Shown one piece after another: positions 12,666-22,149 of a stretch of 64,000 bases of DNA. Origin of the DNA: Crocodylus rhombifer (lineage: Eukaryota > Chordata > Crocodylia > Crocodylidae); assembly GCA_038503035.1 (NCBI GenBank), contig JAVSML010024246.1, positions 298,031 to 362,030 of the forward strand. The letters run 5' to 3'. Within the stretch, counting starts at the first letter, position 1, and every line of letters begins with the position of its first letter. A program made the position numbers and the translations under genes. The notes beneath the pieces are model-generated. The model was not told the DNA's origin and ran no database searches. It saw only the letters and a list, made by a program, of their open reading frames with translations.

Positions 12666-13329
12666 TGGCTTTCTGAAGTCCAAGTCTAGGCAAGAATTTA
12701 GAGGAAACGGGTGTTTTAGTGTCTCTGCTTTTGCATCACAATAAGAATTTTGCATTTAGGCCTAAAAGTTTGTCTTTAACTCTTTACTATAGTTGGAGAT
12801 TTACATGCATTTATTTTGTAACCAGAATGCCCTATTGCTTCCAATGGGAGCTTTGTGAAAGGCCTGACAACACAGTATGGTCCCAGTTGGCTTGTGTACA
12901 GTCAGATGAAAGGGTGTTGGTATACAAGACAATTCTTATGGAGCAATTTATCCCAGATTTTAGCCAGTAGCAAACTTAGTGTGTTGTGTAGTGAATAGTA
13001 TCTCCACTGTGAACCCAGATCTCCCAAGAAGACAGCCTGCAGTGGGTGCTGTTACCATTCCTGACCACTAGGTGGTGGCAGGAATCAGTTTTAATTGAAC
13101 AAAGGGCTACCCCAGGATGAAATGGTCCTGGGGAGCAGACACTCAACTCCTACCATGTAGCAACTTAATTACTTAGTAAAGTTGTTGCATATTTTTCAAG
13201 AGGTAGCCTCCCCCTCCCCCAAGACCTAAGGGATTTACAACATAGTAGGGCTGTGTCTTATGTCTGCTCCACTTTTCCAGTGGTGTGCAAAGAAGTGCAG
13301 GAAAGCACTTGCGATTGCACTGTAACTTT

Positions 13330-13445
13330 TGTGCTTCATCCTGACAAAGGGTGTTTGTGCCTGAAAGGTTACAAAGAACTTTTTTCTAACTATTTAGCTG
13401 GTCTAATGAACTATATCACATCTGCCCTAAGAACCTTGCATGCTT
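13330..13445 (+). repeat. Dispersed repeat with hammerhead-like core (copy 2)
   Basis: CTGACAA is followed by a stem GGGTGT-TT-GTGCCT and then an intact GAAA. After that come CTAACTATTTAGCTGGTCTA, ATGAACTATATCACATCTGC and AAGAACCTTGCATGC, matching copy 1 in order and spacing. It keeps the GAAA box that copy 1 has lost and has lost the CUGANGA box that copy 1 keeps. Confidence 0.65.
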
Positions 13446-13689
13446 TATACAAAGCACTAAAAGTTACAGCTCAATCAAACATAACAGCTGTTCAGCCTTT
13501 GGTGGGGGGGGGGCCTCCGAGCCTCCTTGCACTGTCTGAGGCCAGGTGGCAGGAGGTGCTGTCGCACTCCTCCCAGCATGCTCTGCTGGCTCCAGGGGCT
13601 TCCAGAGACTGCTGAGAACAGCTGAAGATGCTAGCCATAGCCAAGCAGCCTGCCTGCTTGCAGCCACTGTGGCTGGCCCTGCCACTGGG

Positions 13690-14145
13690 CTTAGTTAGTG
13701 GCAGCCTCTCATCCCAGCCACACCTCCTCCCTCCAGCCAGCTGAGCCACAGCCTGATTGGGGGGCATGAAGAGGGGGCCATGTCTCCTTGCAGTGCCCCT
13801 GGGACTGGGAGAGCTGGTGGCTCAGCTGGGTGCACTGTGTAGGGAGGGGGTCTCTCCCCCCTGCTTGTTCCTTTGGGACTGGATCAGTGATCAGAATGGC
13901 CAGGCACATCACGGCGGGGGGGAGGGATCTCTCTCCTGTGCTCACTCAGATGTGCTGGAAGAGCAAGCAGGCAGGAGAGCCCCCTCCACCCTGCAGCGTG
14001 CCCAGCCAGGCTGCTCACTTCCCTAGGCCTGGAGGCAGTACAGGAAGAGACGCCATACCCTCTTCTTTCCCCGTGGTGAGGCTGTGGTGCTCCGCTGACC
14101 AGAGGGAGGAGGTGGGGCTGAGATGAGAGGCTGTGACTAACAGCC
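13690..14145. repeat. GC-rich long inverted repeat (foldback 1)
   Basis: The left arm (about 13690-13905) matches the reverse complement of the right arm (about 13925-14145). For example CAGCCTCTCATCCCAGCC with CACACCTCCTCCCTCCAGCC on the left mirrors CAGCCTCTCATCTCAGCC with CCACCTCCTCCCTCTGGTC on the right. The next block inward pairs GGTGGCTCAGCTGGGTGCAC with AGCAGCCTGGCTGGGCACGC. The centre is near 13,915. Long open frames on both strands here are by-products of GC richness. The flanks (13500-13690 and 14146-14290) are also GC-rich but unpaired. Confidence 0.7.
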
Positions 14146-14289
14146 TGGGGCAGATCCGGCCTGCATTCAGGCAGGAAGAGGAGACAAGCGCTCCCTGCCT
14201 GAGGCTAAAGCGCAGCTCTGCACAAGGGTGTATGGGATATGGGCAGAATTGTCTGAAAGTAACCCTTGGTGTGAATGTGCCCATAGGTT

Positions 14290-15371
14290 TTACCCTAGAG
14301 TCCTGTCATCTGATAGCTCATCAGACAAGAGTGACATTTTTGTGCAGTCAGCCATTTTAAAATATTTCTGCAGCTGCGAACATTTGTAACGATATGGCTG
14401 TAGAGTGCTTTTGGGGGGCCTCATCACGTGAAAAATGTAACTTGTGTACACACCCTATGTAGTAAACATTTTGTACACCTGCATCCTAAGATGAGTTACT
14501 CATCAATTATGTCCCCTGCATATACTATTAATTGAGGCTTCTTTCAGCCATTTATGAGGCTGTTTAATTATACTGCTCCAGGATGGCCTCTCTGAATAAA
14601 GTTTTGTTAAATCTTATCCCTGGTGGGAAGACAAGTAGGGATATAGAAGAGGGAGAAATAATGGGATTTTCCCATCAAAAAAGACAGTATAGCTGCTCAA
14701 GTGACAATGATATTTCCATTGTGAAGTAAGCCAATAGTTTTCAGATGGCTGTTTTATCTACCTGTAGAGCTGCTATGCAAAACGATGACTTTCTTGCAAA
14801 GAGAATAAACCAAACAAACCCGCAAGCCGACCTCTTGACAGCATGACTTGAAATGATTTTACAATTCCTCTTTTCTTACTGCTTATTACCAATGAAAACA
14901 AGATTATAACACAAAATCAAGTCTTGGAAAGATTTTTCCAAAGACCTGAAATGGAAAGGCTGAATCTACAAAAAGACTCTGACTGTATTGCCAACATAAA
15001 CTGTGAAATGAAAGTTTAAACCATGGTACCTTCCAGCCAGGCACTTCCTGCCCTCATCTCCCTGTCTGCTCCAGGTCAATACACATCATTGAGCCACAGT
15101 TGTAAAGAATATCATAAACATTAAAGGTAGAGGATTTACCGACAGCTGTACTTTTAATCTCTGCCACATCATTTGGAGTAGAAAGAACTTTAAACTGCTC
15201 TCCTCCTACCCAGCTTTGAAAGGTAACTGCCTTGCATCACGCAATAGGCATATAAAACTGTTCTGAATGATAAATGTCATGTTGACTCAGACTTTATATT
15301 AAAGTATACCTTCTTTTCAGCATTATCTAACTTGCTGCTCTCCAGAATTAGAGGCATTCTGTATCTATTAT
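14290..15371. other. Intron 2 stretch near exon 2, nothing recognised
   Basis: AT-rich unique-looking sequence. No repeat family or exon seen. Confidence 0.4.
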
Positions 15372-15402
15372 CCCCCCCCCCCCCCCCCTTTTTTTTTTTT
15401 TT
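15372..15402. repeat. C17-T14 homopolymer junction
   Basis: Seventeen Cs followed by fourteen Ts. In the NEDD9 transcript this reads A14-G17, starting about 311 nt after the exon 2 donor. The run lengths should be treated as uncertain in any assembly. Confidence 0.95.
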
Positions 15403-15713
15403 CAATTTAAAATCCCATCTGGACCTCTCCAGCAAGATTGTATGTAATTTTATTTACTTAAACAAGATAACTAGAGGTCTGCCTGAAGAAAAATGCTTTG
15501 GGCTGTCCTAAGGTCATTCTGACAGCTTCCAGGCACACACAGAGGGAGGGACTGGATGTAGCTAAACCTTCCACAGGGATGAGAGAATGCAACTGTTATT
15601 CATACCAGTGAAAATTCAGAAAGTTGCTCTTGCTTGTAATTTTTTAATCTTTAGGCTCAGTGTGTTTTCTTATTATTTAGTATTCCACTGTTGTGCTGTG
15701 TAAATGCACCTAC

Positions 15714-16157
15714 CTTGTGCATATGTGAACCATCCATGCTGCCCAAACTTCTCTGCACAGATGGTGGTACTTGGTAAATATCTTGTCCCAGTAGACCATG
15801 ACCAGTAGGTATCTGGTAGATTCCTTGATTCATATAGGAAGGTGGCACCTGGTAGACTGGGTCCCGAGCTGAAGCATATGGGGCTGGAACTTGATAGACC
15901 TTTTGTTGACTGAAAGTTTGATGCGCTGATCCTGAATTGGACATGTCATGGCTAGATGGACTTTCCTGTACTGGGCCGATCAACAGTCTTACGCGGTTAC
16001 CTGGAACAATGCCTTGTCGGCCATGTAAGGAGCAGAGCCACCATCCTTCCAGCCCTTCAGTGTTCTGTTCAATCACTGTCAATATGTCTCCCTTGCGGAA
16101 AGCCAATTCCTCTGCGCACTCTGGGACGTTGTCATACAAGGCTCTTGCCATAAGATT
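15714..16157 (-). CDS. NEDD9: NEDD9 exon 2: SH3 domain and YQxP substrate motifs
   Basis: NEDD9 is a CAS-family docking protein that acts at focal adhesions. Its SH3 domain binds proline-rich partners such as FAK, and its phosphorylated YxxP tyrosines recruit SH2 adaptors such as CRK (family knowledge). The exon is 444 nt, exactly 148 codons, phase 0 at both ends. The acceptor is ...CCTGGTAG|AATCTTATG and the donor is CACAAG|GTAGGT (GT at 15713-15712). With exon 1 it gives residues 1-152. Visible SH3 landmarks are ALYDN (10-14), the acidic ELAFRKGD stretch (21-28), the W43-W44 pair, and GIVPGNRV (53-60). YQxP motifs have their tyrosines at 92, 106, 118 and 132 (YQVP, YQVP, YQIP, YQVP). There are no stops or frameshifts. 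The open frame continues into the intron for 18 codons past the donor, but that part is not coding. BCAR1, EFS and CASS4 are paralogues; the residue match is clearly to NEDD9. Confidence 0.97.
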
Positions 16158-16474
16158 CTACCAGGGAACAAGACATTGAACACAAATTAGAATTTCAACT
16201 TAGAATTTCAACAGAATTCTGTTAGGGCTGTTTCCAGCTTCCTTTGAGGAACAGAAACTGATTCTGACTATACATGTGCGTGCATGCACACACACTCATT
16301 TTTGTTCATCACACAACAAGGAATTTCGTTCCTAAAAACAAAAACAAGCAATGCTATAGAGAGCTCTCCCAAGAACACCAGCTACCTGAGAGAGAGTACC
16401 AGGGCACTGATAACAAGGATGGTTTTCATGTAGTCGGCTAGCCCGAACACAAAAGGAGCCAGGAGCTGCAGAGT

Positions 16475-16603
16475 TGGACTCAGCTCTGCGTCTTATTCCT
16501 CCTGCTAATTGGAGGCTGTCACTTCACCTCTTTGCCTCAGTTTTGTTATCTCTAGAATAAAGATGACAATACTTACCTACCATACGCAGGTGTTGTGAGA
16601 ATT
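16475..16603 (+). repeat. MIR-type SINE fragment
   Basis: Contains the core and 3' landmarks of MIR: CTTCACCTCTTTGCCTCAGT, TTTGTTATCTCTAGAATAAA, then ACTTACCTAC and GTGTTGTGAGAATTAG. It sits in intron 1, about 320 bp upstream of exon 2 on the sense strand, and is cut by the hAT copy that follows. Confidence 0.75.
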
Positions 16604-16611
16604 AGTTAGGT

Positions 16612-16892
16612 TAGTGGTTATCAACATTTTTTGTGCCAGGACCCATTTGTAAACATTGATGGCCAGTCTTGACCCAGTGCCCTTCTCTCCCAACCTGCTG
16701 CCCCTAGCCCTTGGTCTGTGGGGTAGGGGGTGGTATAGGGCATGGGGGGCCCCAAGCAAGCTGGAACTCTGCCAGCCTGCAAAGGAAAAGCCATTGTTCC
16801 CCACGCTTTTCTCCTTTAAAGGAGAATCCATGTTTAAAGTTTGTTCACAACCCTTTCATATATTCTTGTGACCCATGGGTTGAGAAACGCTG
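16612..16892. mobile_element. hAT-type MITE (family A, copy 2)
   Basis: Termini are TAGTGGTTATCAAC (first base changed from C) and GGGTTGAGAAACGCTG. They are flanked by agttaggt (16604-16611) and agctaggt (16893-16900), an 8-bp duplication with one mismatch. The interior is the reverse complement of the copy at 1229-1555, including TCTCCTTTAAAGGAGAA and the CTGGAACTCTGCCAGCCTGC block. Confidence 0.85.
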
Positions 16893-17339
16893 AGCTAGGT
16901 AATGTTTGAATAGGTGACTAGGACTATAAAGGATATAATTATAAATTAAACTGTCAACCAAAGGAACCAGGCTTCTCTCACGGTTCTTATCTAGATTTCC
17001 CGTTTCTTATTTTTTCTATAATCTTCCTTGACCATGAAACATTGAGTGGCACTGTCTCAGGCAGGTAAAATGTCCCCTGTATGGTATCTCTCTGGCACAG
17101 GCATGTTCTCTCTGTGCGAGGAATACTTCTAACAAATTGTATCATTTCATCATTATTTAAATATTGTTATTAGCAAACTATCTAAAGGCTCCAGTTGGAA
17201 ATATGGCCTCTGTGTATGAGGTGTTGTTCAATCATATGCTATCTTGTTTCTATCCTAAATAACCAGGAGCATGTTACTTGAATGTCTGTGTACATGTAAG
17301 AGTTTGTCAATGCTGCAGTCACTGCAACCACCGAGACTT

Positions 17340-17530
17340 GTGTAGAGCTTCCTGAGCTAGCTAGCTTGTGCATGCTTAGTAATGTATCTGTAGTAGCATA
17401 GAGGTCAGCATGGGTCAGTTCCCCAAGATCTTGGAGAGGTTTTTCAACCCATGCTGAACTCCATGCTACCACAGCTGAGCTGCTAAAAGTATCCCAGCTT
17501 AGCTGGCTTAAAGCTAGCTCAGGTATGTCT
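17340..17530. mobile_element. TIR element or foldback of about 190 bp
   Basis: Left CCTGAGCTAGCTAGC (from 17351) is mirrored by GCTAGCTCAGG at the right end (to 17523). Pairing continues inward: GTAGTAGCATAGAGGTCAGC and ATGGGT on the left against the reverse of ACCCATGCTGAACTCCATGC and TACCAC on the right. Non-coding MITE-like structure. It underlies a 188-codon open frame on the minus strand that I do not consider a gene. Confidence 0.65.
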
Positions 17531-17544
17531 TCTAAAAATATGCT

Positions 17545-17585
17545 TTCTCCGTATGCAGACCAAACATATTCTCCGTATGCAGACC
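17545..17585. repeat. Short tandem duplication, period 24 bp
   Basis: TTCTCCGTATGCAGACC occurs at 17545-17561 and again at 17569-17585. Confidence 0.85.
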
Positions 17586-17599
17586 TGTCCCTCCCTTTT

Positions 17600-19430
17600 T
17601 CTATATGCATGATTGTCTGGCACATTTGGTACTGAGTAATTGGCCAAAGTAGGTATTCAATGAAAAGCAGGCAGGCAATATATGCTGACATTCTTGGAAC
17701 CCTCACAAAGGCCCTGAACATTTCATTTCTTGGCACTGGTGATATTTCCAAATGTGTTGGCAACCACTGCTCCACGCCTTCCTGCTTCTCAGTGAAGGCA
17801 GTCAACAGAAACAGCTATAAAGTAATTGTAAGCACTTGAAAAAATATAATAGGTACTGTATCTAAAGTGCTCTAGCTAAAATATTTGGATACAGTACACA
17901 TGAAAGAAACGGCGCTAATCTATTGCAAGAGGGGATGTGGCTTGCTTCAGCTGGCTTGTGGATTTACCTTTGCTTCGTTTAAAGGCACAGTGTCAAATGC
18001 TGTTTACTGGAAGCGTTTTAGTTCCTCCCAAGACCTTTCAAAATTCAAAACAAGATTTTTCTTTCCACTTGTTCAGTCTTTTCTGATAAGCAAACACCCT
18101 CACATTTTTCTTCCTTGTACTTTTAAGAGTGTGCTTTGTCAGATTTGCATACCAAAGATGGATAGGCCTTTCGCAGCTTACAAAAGATTAAAGCAGGACT
18201 GGTTTACACTTTTTTTCAATGGAGGAACCTGCTCTCAAAACTTAGGCTAACTCTGGCTTCATTTGTCTTTTATTGATATTATCAGTTAACAGGAAACAGG
18301 CTTTGATCTTGCCCTGGATAGACAGGAAAGTCATTTTTAACCATGTTGCAAATTAAAAGAACTGCATTTCTTGTTTTAATTTCTCCCTAGTACAGGTATA
18401 TTCTTTTCATTTGTCAGCAGCATGCAGATATTTCAATGAAGTTACACTAGGGATGAAATTGGTCCTTGTCTTTACATCATTGTAATTTTATCCTGTAGCA
18501 CAGCTAATAAAACACATTTGTCCCATCTGACATATTACATCACAACCCTCTAAATCTGTTGTTTTTCTTTTAAGTTAGTCCCTAAGAAGCTTAGAAAGGA
18601 AAAGGGACTCCAGCTTGTTCAGCTAAATTAATTTATCTGTTATCCACCTACATGTATTTCTTATGTACCTGTCACTGTGGTACTGAGATACCAAGTCTAG
18701 CCAGCTGTGGCTGTTCAATAGAGCACCTTTGAAGGTGAAGTTTTCCAAGCAGGAGGAAGACTGCGGAGGAGCCATCAACATTTTAATAAATAAATCAACA
18801 GTAAATTACTAACCTAAATGTATACGTATATGTGTATATAAGATTAAAGGTATTGAGAGACCTTGACAACTTGGGCTTTGTTCTGCATGTTTGTGTATCA
18901 CAGACATTTGGGCCTCTAGGAGTGTATGATAGAGCAGCGTGCTGAAAAAAATCTTGAGCTGTGTTGGAATTGGAGCAAATAAAAATTCCCATGCAAAAAC
19001 CTGTTGGTTGCTTATTATTGTGGTCCCAGTGACCTTCTCACCATCTGGTTGGCAGCATGTTAAAGTGTTCTGGATCTGCTTCAAGTGCTGTTTCACTTTC
19101 AGCTCCTTGTCAGTGTCAACTGGGGCAGGTGAGTTAACCTAACTGGCTCTCCATTATTTCATAGCAATCTCGCCAAATGCATATGGAGATTAGCATTTTA
19201 GAAACGGCTCTCAGCAGCCCTGTCAGTGTCAAGGACTGATACGAGGCAGATAATTGACCTAGGGGGGATTGTGTAGCTACAGGCAAATGGATACTATTAT
19301 GTTTTTGATGCCTTTATACAATGCCTGCTTATAACTAGGAGGACTCTGAATACAATAAGCTCCTTAATTGATCCTTTGCTTCCAGAAGTACTGTACACAC
19401 AGAGCAAATATTCCACATGTTGAATATTCC
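17600..19430. other. Intron 1 stretch with nothing recognised
   Basis: Unique-looking AT-rich sequence. No exon or repeat family identified. Confidence 0.4.
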
Positions 19431-19439
19431 ATATTTTGG

Positions 19440-19512
19440 GGGTATTGGTTGTAACCATGTTGGTCTTAGGACATAGGCAGATGAGGTTCTTGTCACATTT
19501 ACCCAAATAACC
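19440..19512 (-). repeat. Fragment of the hammerhead-like repeat family (3' part)
   Basis: Reads GGTTGTAACCATGTTGGTCT, TAGGACATAGGCAGATGAGG, then TTACCCAAATAACCTT on the plus strand. This is the reverse of the downstream half of the family seen at 12551 (CTTTGGGTA / CTTGCCTGCCTA units). The hammerhead-like part is absent here. Confidence 0.55.
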
Positions 19513-20849
19513 TTGTCTGAATATTCCATGTGGCTTTATTCTTCCCCAGCCAGTATTCTCTGTATTTGGTGCGGGCAGGGAAAGCTAAGGTATGCTGCAA
19601 AAACAGGTGCTACATGCTACATCCCCAGGTGCCAAGCTGGCAGCCATCCTATTTCCACGCAGCAGGTGGTGGACAGATTGTACCTGATCAAAGACTCAAG
19701 CCTATGGATCGGAAGACTATTAAGATATTGTAAGTACCGCAGCCTTTGCTTCCCGATAGGCCTTCCTCAGGACCTCATTTACTCATTGAGCAGAAGCGGT
19801 TATTCTGGATTTCATTAGATTTACTCTTTGAGGCAAGACTTGGTCAATTTTAATTGTCTGTGGAGCATTATGCTAAATAAGGCTTGAAATGTGAAGACAA
19901 AACAATAAGTGTTCTCTGCTTTGGTCGTAGCACTTGGTAGTAGAGCTGATGTGGAAAATTGTTGGGCTTATTTTGGCAGGGAGAAAATTTAAAGTCCCTT
20001 TATATTCCTAATGCAATAGGCAATAACCTATCTATAAGGGGCTAGAACCTGCAGTACACATGCTTGATATGGCTGGTCTATCGGGAGGCAGTGGTACAGG
20101 GATTATCTGTGAGGAAAATGAGAATTGTATTTTGAGGATTCTAAGCGAGAGTACCTTCATTTTGGTCGGCTGAGGAAGGCTAGTGTGTTTCGTAAAATGG
20201 AACAGATTTCAGTCACTCCCTTCTTTAACCATACTACAGATCCCATCTTCCCTGTGGTTCCAGGCAGAAGGCATCTAAACCAAGATAGAGACCCCTTCAG
20301 GCTCTAAGTTCTTGATACATTTACAAGTAGCTGTGATCCCCCTGTAGTACACTGGCAGTGCTCTGAATCCTTCCTGTACCATGACAGTGTAACAGCGCTT
20401 ATCTAACAAGTGCTCCTGGCCTTTACAGTAAATCGCTGGTTGTACTGTGCAGCTCTACCATACATTGTATTATTAGCATAAGGCACTAGCTGTCTATTGA
20501 TAATACTTTGAGACTCCAGCCAAGATAAGAGGCCCTTTGTGCTAAGTCTTGGTACAAGTGTAACAAAGATGACCCCTGCAAGCACTGCTTTCCTTAAGGT
20601 TTTTGGGGAAAAAATGCAGAAGTTCTGTCTAGTCATCAACTGCTCTAATTGTGGGCACTGGAGTGGAGGAGAAGGCTATTTTCAATGGCTGTTGTCTAGA
20701 AATTCAGTTAGAGCATGTGCTATAAGAGAAGTGATTTGGTAAAGCATGCTGATGCCAGGCCATTAGGAGTCCTACTTGGGAGAATTAACATGTAAACAGA
20801 TAATTTCTGTACACATGCAGATTAAACAGTCATCCCAAACAATGTACAC

Positions 20850-21330
20850 TTTTTCATCAACTCTGCTGAGCTGGCCATTGCGTGCAGATGGCTGACACTC
20901 GTCTCCCAAAGCAACTTATCTTCTCTCAATTTAGTCATGGTAAGAGGACCCATGGAGGACAGAAGAAGTACTACAAAGACACCCTGAAAGCATACCTTAA
21001 GAAGGGTGGCATCAACCCTATAAATTGGGAAGTCCTGGCTGGTAACAGGTTTCAATGGCACTGCACCATACATCAAGGTACAGCCTGAAGAGAACCAGAT
21101 GAAAAGAACAGTCTGCTCAGGAAGCCGAGAAATGGCAGAAGAAAAAGGAAAGCACACAATGTCCTAGCCAATAGTTGTGCCCCCTCCAAGGCACCATTTG
21201 CCACATCTATGGAAAAACTTACAGAGCACAGATTGGACTTCTCAGCCACCTTAAAACTCACCAGTAATTCTGCCCTGACAGACATCCTCCTCGTATCGAG
21301 GGATAGCCAATGGCACACTGAGATGCAATA
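20850..21330 (+). mobile_element. 3' end of a non-CR1 LINE (ORF2 C-terminus, decayed)
   Basis: Open translation from 20882 shows the C-terminal region of a LINE reverse-transcriptase protein: MADTRLPKQLIFSQFSHG, then THGGQKKYYKDTLKAYLKK, INPINWEVLAGN and IHQGTA. After a frameshift, 21199-21264 encodes a degenerate zinc-finger-like module, CHIYGKTYRAQ then IGLLSHLKTHQ, in which one cysteine has become tyrosine. The same domain order appears in the LINE at 41048-42420. Non-LTR clade not assigned. Confidence 0.75.
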
Positions 21331-22074
21331 ATTCTTTGGTCTGGTATTTTGCCCATCAACAATGATTTCAGGATCCCTAAATTTGATACAACCTCAGATA
21401 TTCTGAGTTTGTGGACTTGTCATTAGCATTTTTTAAAGAGGTCTTAGGCAAGCAGCTGTGATTGCTTTAAGACACTTAATACAGTAGCACCTCAAATTGC
21501 AAACCTTGGATTTCACTATTGTAAAGACAGGGAAACAGAGCAAGAGCTGCCATGTGGTAAGATCAGTGAAATGTTTTATTTGCCAAACTTTAAGTGAGGA
21601 ACAAGACCATGAGACCATTTGTTCCCCCAGATGGCAATGGGCTGTTAAGCCAGGCTTTAAAGATATTTAGACATAACTAGGTAGACAAATTCCTAGTGGC
21701 TATTGTTGAAAGTGCCTAGGGACTTTCTTCCTACTGAAATTAGAGAATTGGGTACCTGTCTGCATCATTAGGTTCTTGGAAGAATGGCTGGGGTTTTTTT
21801 TTTGGTTTATTTTTTCCTTCAGTGTGGGGAGTTGAAAGGGATGTTGTGATACTTGTGATTCAAACAGAGGCATTGCTGATGGGGCTGTAGCAGCTGGAGA
21901 GAGATGGCAAGAGGCAAGGAGAGAAGGGTCCATTCTCTCCATTAGAGTAAACATGGCAAGTGACATAGGTAACAAGACTGTGTGACATGTAAAAAGTGGG
22001 GAAGCAAACACAAAAGCAAACAGTGGGGAAAATTAAATGATAGGTTATGGGATTAAATCCAACAGGCTTTTTTT

Positions 22075-22145
22075 TAAAGGCTCACTGATATGGTGCTGGC
22101 ATTGCAGTGCAGGGCCATCAGTTCAACTCCTTGCTAAGCTATGCT
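22075..22145 (+). repeat. tRNA-derived SINE fragment (tentative)
   Basis: GGCTCACTGATATGGTGCTGG resembles a pol III A box region. AGTTCAACTCC, about 50 bp downstream, resembles a B box at 9 of 11 positions. The fragment is short and decayed. Confidence 0.35.
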
Positions 22146-22149
22146 TGCA

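Larger units (their letters stand above)
1..15713 (-). other. NEDD9: NEDD9 intron 2 (partial; continues beyond the left edge)
   Basis: Starts at the exon 2 donor (15713) and runs off the window. I looked for exon 3, which should encode further YDxP repeats, and found none, so the intron is at least 15.7 kb. Apart from the repeats listed separately it is AT-rich unique-looking DNA with scattered T- and A-runs. Confidence 0.8.

Noticed and set aside
15657..15713. Extension of the NEDD9 open frame beyond 15714
   Set aside because: A consensus donor (AAG|GTAGGT) ends the exon at the same place and phase as in NEDD9 of other vertebrates; the downstream codons do not resemble the protein.
17239..17805. 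A 188-codon open frame on the minus strand
   Set aside because: It spans the foldback element at 17340-17530 and a tandem duplication; no protein family resemblance.
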